Shown: in pieces, positions 25,067-34,244 of the stretch
Numbering within the stretch: the stretch's first letter is position 1
How the letters are laid out: each line of letters starts with the position of its first letter
NCBI GenBank assembly: GCA_040755155.1
Contig: JBFMBP010000012.1
Coordinates: 1 to 45,178 of the forward strand
DNA from: Candidatus Omnitrophota bacterium
GTDB lineage: Bacteria > Hinthialibacterota > Hinthialibacteria > Hinthialibacterales > Hinthialibacteraceae
Length of the DNA: 45,178 nucleotides
Direction of reading: 5' to 3'
Notes under the pieces: generated by a model
Told to the model about the DNA's origin: nothing
What the model saw: only the letters and a program-made list of their open reading frames with translations
Databases searched by the model: none
Position numbers and translations under genes: made by a program

Positions 25067-27166
25067 TTATATGAACCAATACATGCTCGCGTTATTCGCC
25101 GTATACCCTTGGAGATGCAGTTCGCCTCCCTGGGGCAGGGAAAAACCTTGCTTCTTCTTTGCGTCGATATGCAAGAAAAACCATAGGTCCCGCTGGGGAT
25201 CGATCCCCAGACCCTTCAGGTCGATCGACGCTTCCATGCGCCCGCCCGCAAAGTGAAAATAGCCGCCCTTTTGGGGGGGATTGACGGATACTTCCATTAC
25301 TGACGGTTTGGTTAGATGAAGAGTAACGAAGGCATTATGGTCGATCTTCGTTTTTTCGCCAAATTCCACCTGGAAGCAAAGGCGCCCGTCGCATCGCCCA
25401 AAGAAAATTTCAACGCCGGCGTCTTCCGCTTTGTGCATGGCCCCCCCCTCCTTCCGCGAGGAATAATGGCGCGCTCCCGCCCAACGATAATAGCCGCCGC
25501 AAAGAAACGGATCGCTGAAGAAAATCCCGCCCCCTTCTTCCGCCGCTTTGGGCTGCTTGATCGGTCTTTGCAAGGCTTCTTGCGCTGGCGCTCCGATCAA
25601 CTCGTAAACGCGCAGCAGATGTTCTCGGAACAAGCGGTCGAATAATACATCGAGGACGGAATGATTCTCGTCGCCATACCACCAAAACCAATCGCTCCCT
25701 TCGCAGATATGAATCATTTTCCACGCCTCTTCCCGCGCCGAAGGCTCCAATCGAGATTCCTCGCCGAGTAAGGCTTCCCGCGCCTCGCGCAGATAATGCC
25801 AGGCGGCGTTGTCTTCCGGATGGCCGATCCAGATGCGGAAGTTGTGGTTGATCCACGATCCGGGGAAGATCGATTGCAGCGTCGGCTGGGCGGGAAACTG
25901 GCGGCGGTATTCCGGAATGGTTGTGGGGACGATCTGCGAATCCTTCAAAACGCCCTCGATCATAGCGCGCAGAAAATCGCGACCGTCGTTGGGATAGAAC
26001 TCCCAGCAATTCTCCCCGTCCAGAATCACGCTGACCAACGGCGGCTGTTTTCCCGTCCAATTGTTTCCGATCTCTTTCAGATGACGGATGAATTCCTGCG
26101 CCGCCGATTCCGCCGGAACGCCAGAATAGAGAAACCCGATTCCATCCGATAATCCATGATCGCGGAAAACGCAGTCGATCCCGCCATTCGGCGTCGCCAG
26201 CCGGTGCAGCCGGAAGAGTTCCGCCCGGTTTTGAATGGTTTTGCGGTCGGCGGACGTCGATCGGAATAGAATCTGCTCGTCCGTAGCAAAGAAATTGATC
26301 CCCTGTTTGACCATCAGAGCGCAGGCGGCGTCGGAGACGGAGCCTTCTGAAGGCCACATCCCTTGCGGTTTCGCGCCCAATATTTTCTCGAAATAGGAAA
26401 TCCCTTCGCGAATTTGCCATTCGGCGTCCTCCGGAAAAGCGAAAGAGGGCTGGGGCAAGGCATCGTGAGAATTGGAAACGGCGGCGATGGAACTGTCGCA
26501 CAGAATCGGCAGGATGGGATGATAAAAAGGCGTACAGGTCAGTTCGAGTTTTCTTTCTTGCCATAATTTGCGATGCAGAGGAATGATCTTCTTCAAAACC
26601 TCCATCTGCAAATCCAATACGGATCGTTTTTCCTCTTCGGTAAAGCCGCGCTGCTTTTCGATCAACGATTTCAAGGGATAATCCCTATTGTCCCGCCAGA
26701 CCGGATCGAACCAAGCGAGGTTGTGCCACGTCTGCAAATCTCTCAAGTCCTGAACCGTGAAGCGTCCGGCGGCCTCGTTGGCGGACGAGCCGCGTTGACG
26801 ATACAATTCGTCGTATCGCGCAAACGGATGCACCATCTGGGGATAATGGCCGTCGAAGAATCGCTCCAAAACCCGGATGATTTCTTCCGACGATAGTTCC
26901 GCCGCCGGTTTGCGGCTCAATTCCCAAGAATCGTCGTCAATCTTCCCATCCGTATAAAGCGTCAATTGCTCCAGCAGAGAGGGAACAAGATTGATCGTCT
27001 GCTTCCAGCCGTCAAACGTCTCGCTCAAGAGAGCCATATCGTAATAATCTTTGATTCCATGCAGACGAACCCACGGCATGACGGCGCGGCTGGTTCCCGG
27101 CCCGACATACCAGGGTTGATGCTGATGCCACAAGATATGAAGATAGACTTGCGTCTTTTGCGCCAT
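25067..27166 (-). CDS. GH57 family glucan-active enzyme
   Basis: A 699-residue GH57 protein without signal peptide. The five family regions are visible: HILWHQHQPWY near the start, the helical region around 150-200, ELTCTPFYHPILP, the nucleophile motif GMWPSEGSVSD (Glu near 274) and VILDGENCWEFYPNDGR (acid Asp near 382), and WFWWYGDENHS. Members are alpha-amylase, 4-alpha-glucanotransferase, branching or pullulanase types; which one cannot be fixed. A C-terminal beta-rich domain (about 545-699) resembles the family's extra domain. The glycogen synthase gene lies 194 bases upstream on the same strand, so a role in glycogen or maltodextrin turnover is likely. AGAAGGA precedes the ATG. Confidence 0.85.
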   Translation of the reverse strand: MAQKTQVYLHILWHQHQPWYVGPGTSRAVMPWVRLHGIKDYYDMALLSETFDGWKQTINLVPSLLEQLTLYTDGKIDDDSWELSRKPAAELSSEEIIRVLERFFDGHYPQMVHPFARYDELYRQRGSSANEAAGRFTVQDLRDLQTWHNLAWFDPVWRDNRDYPLKSLIEKQRGFTEEEKRSVLDLQMEVLKKIIPLHRKLWQERKLELTCTPFYHPILPILCDSSIAAVSNSHDALPQPSFAFPEDAEWQIREGISYFEKILGAKPQGMWPSEGSVSDAACALMVKQGINFFATDEQILFRSTSADRKTIQNRAELFRLHRLATPNGGIDCVFRDHGLSDGIGFLYSGVPAESAAQEFIRHLKEIGNNWTGKQPPLVSVILDGENCWEFYPNDGRDFLRAMIEGVLKDSQIVPTTIPEYRRQFPAQPTLQSIFPGSWINHNFRIWIGHPEDNAAWHYLREAREALLGEESRLEPSAREEAWKMIHICEGSDWFWWYGDENHSVLDVLFDRLFREHLLRVYELIGAPAQEALQRPIKQPKAAEEGGGIFFSDPFLCGGYYRWAGARHYSSRKEGGAMHKAEDAGVEIFFGRCDGRLCFQVEFGEKTKIDHNAFVTLHLTKPSVMEVSVNPPQKGGYFHFAGGRMEASIDLKGLGIDPQRDLWFFLHIDAKKKQGFSLPQGGELHLQGYTANNASMYWFI

Positions 27167-27264
27167 GTTCGTTCCTTCTCGTTAAACAAATCGCCGGATT
27201 ATTATTATTAAGTTTATTATAATAGGTGAGGCGGATAAATGGAGCAGCGCGTCTTCATTCTCGT

Positions 27265-27304
27265 CATTTTACATTCTCGCGGATAAAGGCGTCCATGTAA
27301 AATG
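27265..27304. repeat. 10-bp inverted repeat between glgA and GH57 genes
   Basis: CATTTTACAT and its complement ATGTAAAATG are separated by 20 bases. It lies in the 194-base gap upstream of GH57. It may be an operator or a leader hairpin; no function can be shown. Confidence 0.4.
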
Positions 27305-27360
27305 GATTGAGCAATTGATTTTACGCTCCAAAAGGAAAACCGAAGGAAACCGCCCTAACT

Positions 27361-28848
27361 TTATCGGCGATCATTCAAGATATGCTCGTACAACGCAATA
27401 TAACTCTCCGCCGCCCGATTCCAGGAGAAATCCATGCTCATCGCCCGGCGGACGAGATTGTTCCAAGCGGGTTTGTTTTTATAATATTTCATGGCGCGCT
27501 TGCAGGCGTCGTACAATTCTTCCGCCTCCGGCCGGTCGAAGGCGAAGCCATTGCCGTTGGGATTCCGGTTCACGTCGGCGATCGTATCCGCCAGGCCGCC
27601 GGTATTGCGCACGATGGGGATGGTCCCATACCGCAACGAATACATTTGGTTCAATCCGCACGGTTCGTAAAGGGAGGGCATCAGGAATAAATCCGCTCCC
27701 GCCTCAATGGCGTGGGCCAAGGGGTTGTCGTAGGCAATGCGCACAGCGCAGGATTGGGGATACTCCTTTTGCAGATAGAGAAATACTTCCTCCAGCGCCG
27801 GTTCCCCTTCGCCCAGGATGGCCAACTGCGCCCCTTCTTTAATCAATTCGGGAACGATTTCGGCTAATAAATCTAGTCCTTTCTGGTGCGCCAGGCGCGA
27901 GATAACGGCGATGATGGGAACGCGATCTTCCGTTATGGGCAACCCGAGCTGTTTTTGCAAGACGCGCTTGTTTTCCGCTTTGCCTTTTTCCGCCGTATCG
28001 ATCGTATAAGCCGTATGGATAAGCGAATCGCAATCCGGCGACCAGGACGAATAATCCACTCCGTTCAAAATCCCCGTCAGGCAAGCGGAGCGCCGCCGCA
28101 GCACGCCCTCCAGCCCGCAGCCGAATTCCATGGTTTGAATCTCTGCGGCGTATTGGCGGCTGACGGTATTGATGAAATCGGCGTATTCGATCCCCGCCTT
28201 CATCAAGCAAAGCTGCCGATAGAACTCCAATCCCCCCATGTGGAAATGTTCCTCTCCGATGCCGGTGACGGAAAGCGCTTCGGGAGGGAAATTTCCTTGA
28301 TAAGCGAGATTATGAATTGTAAAGAGCGATTTCACAGCGCTGGCGCCTGGATGATCGGCGTACAGCGTTTTCAAGTAAGCGGGAATCAATCCGGTTTGCC
28401 AATCGTTGGCGTGGATGATATGCGGCGCAACCAAACCGCGCGTTACTAGGGTGAGAACCGCGCGGCAGAAAAACGTAAAACGTTCCAGGTTATCGGTATA
28501 ATCCTGCCCTTCCTCGCCATAAATCTGGCTGCGGCCGTAATATTGATTTTGTACGATGAGATAGAGCGGAACCTCCGATTCCGGAAGCCACGTTCGTTCG
28601 ATGCGCCCCCAGACTTTTTTATCGCCTACGGGCAAGGGGAATTCTCCGACAACAACGGATTCCAGATCGATTCCCCGATATTTGGGCATGACGACGGCGG
28701 CGTCGACGCCTTGCTTGATTAAGTAGCGCGGCAACGAACCGATCACGTCGGCCAGTCCGCCGGTTTTAGCCAGCGGCGCCGCTTCGGAGGCGGCGATCAG
28801 GACCTTGATGTTATCGTTGGCTATGGGAGACGATTCTTTTTTGTCCAT
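27361..28848 (-). CDS. glgA: Glycogen synthase (GT5)
   Basis: The 495-residue protein transfers glucose from ADP-glucose to growing alpha-1,4-glucan. The donor loop VLIAASEAAPLAKTGGLADV, with the KTGGL motif, is near residue 16-34. Other landmarks are IHANDWQTGL, LFTIHNLAYQG, GILNGVDYSSWSP and the C-terminal SLYEPCGLNQMYSLRYGT with the conserved glutamate. Length fits bacterial GlgA. It is 14 bases after the double-parvulin gene and 194 bases before GH57. No clear ribosome binding site precedes its ATG, so translation may be weak or coupled to the gene upstream. Confidence 0.93.
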   Translation of the reverse strand: MDKKESSPIANDNIKVLIAASEAAPLAKTGGLADVIGSLPRYLIKQGVDAAVVMPKYRGIDLESVVVGEFPLPVGDKKVWGRIERTWLPESEVPLYLIVQNQYYGRSQIYGEEGQDYTDNLERFTFFCRAVLTLVTRGLVAPHIIHANDWQTGLIPAYLKTLYADHPGASAVKSLFTIHNLAYQGNFPPEALSVTGIGEEHFHMGGLEFYRQLCLMKAGIEYADFINTVSRQYAAEIQTMEFGCGLEGVLRRRSACLTGILNGVDYSSWSPDCDSLIHTAYTIDTAEKGKAENKRVLQKQLGLPITEDRVPIIAVISRLAHQKGLDLLAEIVPELIKEGAQLAILGEGEPALEEVFLYLQKEYPQSCAVRIAYDNPLAHAIEAGADLFLMPSLYEPCGLNQMYSLRYGTIPIVRNTGGLADTIADVNRNPNGNGFAFDRPEAEELYDACKRAMKYYKNKPAWNNLVRRAMSMDFSWNRAAESYIALYEHILNDRR

Positions 28849-28862
28849 AGACGCTAATGGTT

Positions 28863-30719
28863 TTACGATTCTTCATAACGGGCGATGTCCACATGCAAAT
28901 CTTCCCGCGGGGCGAGCCGTTTCAGATAATCGACGATGGATTGAACGGCCGCTTCTTCCACTGATGGCGGATGGCTCTTCTCGAATTCCAGTTTTAGCTG
29001 TTTCTGCGTCTCCGCAAAACGGTCGTTCTTCCAACTGCGTTCGATGATGGGACGGGCTTCCTCGAAGGTCATAGGACGGCCCGGTTCGATTTCCTTGACG
29101 TAAAAAAGTTCGAATCCATAACGGCTGACTAGAAAATCCTGCACGGATTGCGGCTGGCTGATCTCGCCCGCCGCCAAGGCGTCGACGGCTTTTTGGGCGG
29201 CGGCGGGAATGCGATCGCCGGGTATGCGTCCGTAGAAGCCGCCATCGGCGTCGGCGGATGGTTCTTGAGAGAAATTCTCAGCGATTATGACGAACGATTC
29301 GCCGTTTTCCATCATCGACCTCGCAGTTAGGGCGTACGATTCCGCCCGCTGCATCCGCGCCATCCTTTCCGCGTAAGGCATCGCCGGACTATAGGCCGCC
29401 CGGAAGAAAAGATGTTGCAGCTCGTAAACGTCCTTCAAAGCCAGCGCCGGATTGCTTCGGTTCTGATCGAAAATGGCGCGCATTTGTTCTTCCGTCAACG
29501 GTTGATCCGCATATAGCGATTCGATATATTTCGACGCCAGCCAATTGCGGTCGTAATAGGCGGCGGAGGCGGCGACGTCCTCTTCCGATAGATTCCGCTT
29601 GCGCGCTTCAGCCAGAAATACGGCTTTATTCAAGAGTAGATTCAAATATTCCACTTGATCTTTCAATGTATATTTTCCCAACCGTTCCGTCTCTTTAAGA
29701 AATTCCCCCAACGTCAACTGGCGGATGCCCGGAACGCTGAGAATAGTGGAAGAAGCATTGGCAATCTCCCCGTTCTTCAACAAGCCGTCTTCCACTACGG
29801 CGCTGTATTTCATCTGCAGTTCCTGCATAAGGATAAAAACGCCTTGATTTTGCTTTTCCCCATAAAGCCGCTTCGTTATGGAATCCTTTGCTTCCTCGAA
29901 AGGCATGAATTCCGGCTCGGCGAATTTTTCTTTAAGATAGATGCGCGTTCGGTTCGCGTATTCGTAAGGTTCGCAAAATTCCCCGTCTTTTAGAGTCTTG
30001 AGGCGATCTTCAATTTCTGGAGGAGCCACGCCGGGAGGAATCTCATTGAGAACGCCCCTCTTGTCCACCATGCCCACCTCGGCGTCAGAATACTCCTTGG
30101 CGACGGATTCGAAGGACTCGCCCTTTTTCAGGCGGCCGTGAGCTTCCCGCAAACGGGTCATGGCCTTTTCCGCTTTCTCTGGGTCGCCTTCGTTGTTGAT
30201 GTAGATGCCCCGCACCATATAAACATTGGTGTGCGGTTTCAGATAGAATCCCATTTTGTTGATATCGTAAAATTGCCGCTTTTCGTTCTCAGTAATTTTA
30301 ATCTTGCGCAAAATCTCGTCGATGACGATTTTCTGATAGAGTTCCTCATCCACATTGGCGGCGTGATTCTGGCGATACGTCTCGCTATCCGCCAAGCCGC
30401 TTTCGCGGGCTTTTTGTTCGAGATAGCGATTGAAGGCAATTTGTCCGGCAATTTCCTTAATCAAGTCTTTGTCGGCGTTGGGATTCTTTGGATTAGGGAT
30501 CAAAATTTCAATGAAATTGCGGCTCTCCTGAAAGGCAATAAGGATATCCTGCGCCGTCACGGTCAAATCGTCGTACGTCGCCGCCGCCAGATTTTTGACG
30601 GGCGATGGAATCGATTCATGCTTTTCGCCGCAAGCCGTCAGAAAGAAGGCGAGCGCAGAGAGAACAAGAAGCGGCGTATGGATTCGGCTTAGTTTTGGCG
30701 TCATTTCGTTGCGTTTCAT
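28863..30719 (-). CDS. Lipoprotein with two parvulin-type peptidyl-prolyl isomerase domains
   Basis: This 618-residue protein starts with a lipoprotein signal peptide (lipobox in ALAFFLTAC, giving Cys near 30), then a chaperone-like helical region and two parvulin rotamase domains (about 165-275 and 425-540, each with a GESF[EV] segment and an SxEx-GG-type loop: YSDAEVGM and FSQEPSADADGG). Such proteins help fold outer-membrane and surface proteins, like PrsA or SurA. The start at 30719 overlaps the upstream GT2 stop by one base (TGATG), so translational coupling decides it; 30731 would overlap further. It sits in the envelope/glycogen minus-strand block. Confidence 0.8.
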   Translation of the reverse strand: MKRNEMTPKLSRIHTPLLVLSALAFFLTACGEKHESIPSPVKNLAAATYDDLTVTAQDILIAFQESRNFIEILIPNPKNPNADKDLIKEIAGQIAFNRYLEQKARESGLADSETYRQNHAANVDEELYQKIVIDEILRKIKITENEKRQFYDINKMGFYLKPHTNVYMVRGIYINNEGDPEKAEKAMTRLREAHGRLKKGESFESVAKEYSDAEVGMVDKRGVLNEIPPGVAPPEIEDRLKTLKDGEFCEPYEYANRTRIYLKEKFAEPEFMPFEEAKDSITKRLYGEKQNQGVFILMQELQMKYSAVVEDGLLKNGEIANASSTILSVPGIRQLTLGEFLKETERLGKYTLKDQVEYLNLLLNKAVFLAEARKRNLSEEDVAASAAYYDRNWLASKYIESLYADQPLTEEQMRAIFDQNRSNPALALKDVYELQHLFFRAAYSPAMPYAERMARMQRAESYALTARSMMENGESFVIIAENFSQEPSADADGGFYGRIPGDRIPAAAQKAVDALAAGEISQPQSVQDFLVSRYGFELFYVKEIEPGRPMTFEEARPIIERSWKNDRFAETQKQLKLEFEKSHPPSVEEAAVQSIVDYLKRLAPREDLHVDIARYEES

Positions 30720-31645
30720 CAATGCGTCCATAAATTGATTCGTACGATGAGGTCGGCGATCAAGCCCAACACGAACATCTGAATGCTGCTCGTCATGAGA
30801 ACGATGAAGGTAGCATCCATGAATCGGTCAAGAAAGACCTTGCTGACCACCAGCACTGCTATCGCCAAAGCGGCCAAAAAAAGGCTCAAGGGCAAAAAGA
30901 CGTTCAGCGGCCGGATTAAAACCACCGTCCGCAAAATCAACAGAATCATATTCCACGTATCCGCGAAAGGACGGAATTTCGACCGTCCCGAACGCTTGCG
31001 ATAGCGTATGGGGTGGTAGTATACCCGTCTGCCGCTGGCCAGAAAAGCGACTGTCAGCGTCGTCGTCAAAGAAAATCCATCCGGCAGCAGCCGCACAATC
31101 TTCTCCACTTCCCGCCGCTGAAACGCACGCAATCCCGAATTCAAATCCGGGATGGATCTCCGCACCAGCCACGAAGCGAAAAGGCCGATCAGCCGCTTGG
31201 CCGGACGCCGCTGCCAAGGGATATGAACATCGTCCCCCGTACGCGCTCCTACGGCCATAGCGCAGCCGTCGAGACGTTCCACCACAGCGGCGATCTCTTC
31301 TGGCGGATAGCTGCCGTCCGCATCGATAATCGCGATCGATTCGTAACCGGTGTTCTCGATGCCGGTTTTGATGGCCGCCCCGTATCCCAAATTCTCCTCG
31401 CGCCGCAGAAATGGAAAGGGACCCTTTTCCAAGATCAGAGGCGTGTCGTCGCTTGAACCGTCATCGACGAAGATCGCCTCGAACGGACGCGGATAATCTC
31501 TCAAAAACGCCGACAATTCCTCAATGAATCCCGGCAAACTCTCCGCCTCGTTATAGACCGGAATGACGATGGAAACGCCGCCGTTCGAGGTTGCTCCCGT
31601 TCCGCTCTTCTTGCTGGCGCCGCCGTTGGAGAAGTTAGCGTTCAT
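30719..31645 (-). CDS. GT2 family glycosyltransferase (dolichyl-phosphate mannose synthase-like)
   Basis: A 308-residue membrane glycosyltransferase. GT-A motifs: VSIVIPVYNEAESLPGFIEE, FVDDGSSDDTP, IIDADGSYPPEEI with the DxD, and DLNSGLRAFQRR. At the C-terminus are two hydrophobic helices (about 245-268 and 277-300) typical for polyprenyl-phosphate sugar synthases. The product would be a lipid-linked sugar for envelope glycan assembly. The start at 31645 (MNANFSNGG) is preferred because the further upstream residues are not conserved in character; 31714 is the alternative. The stop overlaps the downstream parvulin gene (TGATG). Confidence 0.85.
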   Translation of the reverse strand: MNANFSNGGASKKSGTGATSNGGVSIVIPVYNEAESLPGFIEELSAFLRDYPRPFEAIFVDDGSSDDTPLILEKGPFPFLRREENLGYGAAIKTGIENTGYESIAIIDADGSYPPEEIAAVVERLDGCAMAVGARTGDDVHIPWQRRPAKRLIGLFASWLVRRSIPDLNSGLRAFQRREVEKIVRLLPDGFSLTTTLTVAFLASGRRVYYHPIRYRKRSGRSKFRPFADTWNMILLILRTVVLIRPLNVFLPLSLFLAALAIAVLVVSKVFLDRFMDATFIVLMTSSIQMFVLGLIADLIVRINLWTH

Positions 31646-31744
31646 AGTTTCGATCCCGATGGGCTTAAGGTATAGAGGCGTTGGACTTCGTTTGTGCAGA
31701 GTATAGCAAAACATTCGCTTTCCTGCATGGGCGCCGTTGAGCTA

Positions 31745-31772
31745 TTGTCCCAATAAAAAAAAGATTTATAAT
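31745..31772 (+). promoter_or_regulatory. Candidate sigma-70 promoter
   Basis: TTGTCC (31745-31750) and TATAAT (31767-31772) are spaced by 16 bases. Transcription from it would start near 31779, giving a 50-base leader to the ATG at 31829. Confidence 0.5.
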
Positions 31773-31828
31773 TTTATATTATCCTATCCGTTATGGCGGA
31801 TAAGCGAAAAATTGGCGGGGCGTTGACA

Positions 31829-32188
31829 ATGAGCGATAATAAACTGCTTGGATGGCTGAGAGAGAATGATTCGCGATACAACCCCAACTCTTATTGGTTT
31901 GTTTTGGAAGCTCTGCGTTACACGCAATGTCACTTCAATAAGCCCAAGCACGTAACAGGCCAAGAGCTTCTTGTAGGCATCACCCGTCTAGCGCGGGAGC
32001 GGTTTGGGGATTTGGCGTTGGACGTATTCGAAGAATGGGGAATCGCTTCCTCCCGCGATTTCGGCAATATCGTCTTCAACTTGGTGCAAGTTGGCGAAAT
32101 CAAAAAAACGGAGGAAGACCGGATCGAAGATTTCGACGCAGGCTTCGATCTTCATAAAGAATTGGGACAAGTCGAAATGATCGGCTAA
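31829..32188 (+). CDS. Minf_1886-type small protein (Planctomycete/Verrucomicrobia-restricted)
   Basis: The 119-residue protein fits a small family known as Minf_1886 or Plancto_Ver_chp, which I recall as limited mainly to Planctomycetes and Verrucomicrobia: VTGQELLVGITRLARERFG, EEWGIASSRDFGNIVFNLV and KTEEDRIEDF in the right order. The function is unknown. The ATG at 31829 (MSDNKLL) is chosen over 31793 because the promoter boxes at 31745-31772 leave only some 14 bases before 31793 and the family begins near this point. A lineage marker rather than a functional clue. Ends in a hairpin repeat. Confidence 0.8.
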   Translation: MSDNKLLGWLRENDSRYNPNSYWFVLEALRYTQCHFNKPKHVTGQELLVGITRLARERFGDLALDVFEEWGIASSRDFGNIVFNLVQVGEIKKTEEDRIEDFDAGFDLHKELGQVEMIG

Positions 32189-32207
32189 TGCGTTTCGGTG
32201 TAGCATT

Positions 32208-32243
32208 TCAAGGGCAGAAACAACCTTGCCCTTGCCACCCGGC
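32208..32243 (+). repeat. 36-bp hairpin repeat, copy B
   Basis: An 8-bp stem (CAAGGGCA/TGCCCTTG) with a ten-base loop sits between the convergent Minf_1886-type and SurA-like genes. Reverse complement of 4397-4432 matches with four differences. It may end transcription from either side; there is no T tract. Confidence 0.6.
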
Positions 32244-32250
32244 ATTTCTA

Positions 32251-33204
32251 TCAATCGCGGATTTCGATTTTCGCTTTGCTTCGCAATCCCTGGAGCCATG
32301 CCAGGGTGATCCGTTTTCCTTTTTCCTGCAAGACCAAATCTTCGAGGGAATCCAATTTCAAAACTTTGACGACATGATAACCGATCGGCGTACGGATAGG
32401 ATCGCTGATTTCGTTCTCCTTCATATCGAAAATCCGGTTGAATTCCTCGTAATAATCTCCCTTTTTAAATTCCGGCAGTGCGCCGCCGCGATCCTTCGTC
32501 TGCGCATGTTCCGAATACTGGCGAGCCAGTTCTTCGAAGGATTCGCCCGCCCGCGCCCGCAGAGCGATTTCCTGGGCGCGCCGCTGAATGGCTTTCGCTT
32601 CCTCCTCAGCCGCCGTTGCCGGAACATAGAAGAGTATATGGGCGATCAAGGCTTTCCCGCCCGCATCTACGCCGGGATTCTCTTCCTTGTATTTTTCAAT
32701 CTCCTCCGGCGTAGGAGGCGTAATTTTTTGGGGGATGAAATGAGGAATCACCATCATGCGCAAATAATCCTTATAGATTTGCCGCTTGCGCAGCCGCCGG
32801 ATTTCTTCCCATGATATTCCCTGTTCCTGTTCTAAACGTTGCAGCGCTTCCGGCGAGTTGTATTGATCCCGCAACTCCACCATCGCTTTATTGGTCAACT
32901 CTTCCACCTTCCGGTCGATTTGATCCTTTTGCTCTTCCGACAAGCGGTTCCGCACTTCTTGATCGATAAGAAGATCGTCGATCAGCATTTGCAAAACCTT
33001 GTCCCATTCCTTCTTGAGTTGTTCGGAAGAGAGCGATTTGGGATCGATATTTTGCCGCATCGTCAAAAATCGCAGTTGGGCGCTGACTTCCCCGCTGAGA
33101 ATGATGTCTTTATCGACGACGGCGGCAATGGATTCGCTTTTTTGCGCCCATACGATAAGCGGCGAAAGGCAGATGAAGGCGATAAGAATAATTTTGGTTT
33201 TCAT
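32251..33204 (-). CDS. SurA-like periplasmic parvulin
   Basis: A 317-residue protein with a signal peptide (MKTKIILIAFICLSPLIVWAQ), a SurA-type N-terminal chaperone domain (about 22-165, with IAAVVDKDIILSGEV and the LLIDQEV helix) and a single parvulin domain (about 180-285, with AHILFYVP, GESFEELARQYSEHAQTKDRGGALP and PIRTPIGYHVVKVL). In the periplasm it would help fold outer-membrane proteins. It has one rotamase domain where E. coli SurA has two. GAGGATGGG precedes the ATG. It lies close to a second, lipoprotein parvulin at 28863-30719, giving two foldases in one neighbourhood. Confidence 0.85.
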   Translation of the reverse strand: MKTKIILIAFICLSPLIVWAQKSESIAAVVDKDIILSGEVSAQLRFLTMRQNIDPKSLSSEQLKKEWDKVLQMLIDDLLIDQEVRNRLSEEQKDQIDRKVEELTNKAMVELRDQYNSPEALQRLEQEQGISWEEIRRLRKRQIYKDYLRMMVIPHFIPQKITPPTPEEIEKYKEENPGVDAGGKALIAHILFYVPATAAEEEAKAIQRRAQEIALRARAGESFEELARQYSEHAQTKDRGGALPEFKKGDYYEEFNRIFDMKENEISDPIRTPIGYHVVKVLKLDSLEDLVLQEKGKRITLAWLQGLRSKAKIEIRD

Positions 33205-33344
33205 ATCCCATCCTCTAAAGGATCATCGATAAAATCCAGAAAATTAGGTTATTGCGAAATTACAATTGACGCAACCGATTAATGCGCCGAACCGGAAGGT
33301 TCTTCTCATATTTCCCTTATTTTCCAAGGGAAGCGGCGTCCGGC

Positions 33345-34244
33345 TCAAGCGTTGAGATGCTTGTTCATCCGTTCGATGGCCTCGTCGATCTCCGCCGTAC
33401 TTTTGAATCCGATGACGATGGCATCGACGCAGTCCAGCCCCATCGCAAAGCGGAGGGAGGCGTCCCTTTGCGCAGGATCGGTGAAATCGCCATTCCCGAT
33501 TAATTTCATCCCGATCACGCCCGTTCCCGAATCGTGGATTTTCTTGATCTCGCCAACTGCCTCGTCATGGCTTCCCTTCTCCGCCCACTCGCCCGTAGGG
33601 CCGTCCATATGGGTCCCGTCGTGATTGACGCGCAAGAGAGCGACATCCAGCCAGGAACATCCCGCCATCGCTTTCAACGGCTTTAGGCCATGGCAGGAAG
33701 CGCCGTGAGAGCGAATCCATTTATTCTCTTTCGCCTCTTGCAGACCGTCCATGAGCGGCTTCAGTTCCTCTTGCCAATTCGAGGTTTGCAGGCAATGAAG
33801 CAGAAAAGAGTCGAAATAATCGGTCTTCAGTTCTTTGCGGAAACGGTCGATTTCCTCCTTGGGAACGTGCCCCGGACTCCATTTCATTTTCGTTTGAATG
33901 GCGTAGCTCTCGCGAGGCAAACCCTCCAAAGCAGCGGCCAGCATTTCGTGCATCTCGCCATAGTTGTCGGCCGTATCGAAAAAGCGTACGCCCTTATCGT
34001 AGGCGTAACGGATAATCTTCGTAAATTCCTTCTGCCCCAACGCACGCTGCACGCTGCCGCCATTGCTGCCGGTTCCGAAGGCCAATCGCGTAACTTTCAA
34101 TTCCGATCGGCCCAGCGTTACGATATCCGTAGCCGTCCTTTTGGTTTTTCCTGTTTCGGAAGCAAGGGCGAAGGGCGCTCCGGTTAAAGTTCCTATCCCC
34201 GCAGCGGCAGTCCGCAAAAACTCACGGCGAGTCCATTTCGGCAT
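33345..34244 (-). CDS. Tat-exported aldo/keto reductase
   Basis: The 299-residue protein has a twin-arginine signal (WTRREFLRTAAAGIGTL) and an aldo/keto reductase barrel: the FDTADNYG motif with catalytic Asp and Tyr (about 90-96), TKMKW with the catalytic lysine, LLHCL with the histidine, and the NADPH-binding loop at the end (VIGFKSTAEIDEAIERM). Export of an NADPH-dependent fold by Tat is typical of Planctomycete-like 'aldo/keto reductase' family members; the substrate is unknown. The start at 34244 is chosen because GAGGTGGA lies four bases upstream; 34256 would give an extra residues before the signal. Confidence 0.82.
   Translation of the reverse strand: MPKWTRREFLRTAAAGIGTLTGAPFALASETGKTKRTATDIVTLGRSELKVTRLAFGTGSNGGSVQRALGQKEFTKIIRYAYDKGVRFFDTADNYGEMHEMLAAALEGLPRESYAIQTKMKWSPGHVPKEEIDRFRKELKTDYFDSFLLHCLQTSNWQEELKPLMDGLQEAKENKWIRSHGASCHGLKPLKAMAGCSWLDVALLRVNHDGTHMDGPTGEWAEKGSHDEAVGEIKKIHDSGTGVIGMKLIGNGDFTDPAQRDASLRFAMGLDCVDAIVIGFKSTAEIDEAIERMNKHLNA

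Noticed and set aside
25410-26564. A 384-residue minus-strand ORF very rich in arginine
   Set aside because: It runs in another frame of the GH57 gene on the same strand; the arginine and serine excess is typical for an out-of-frame reading of this codon use.
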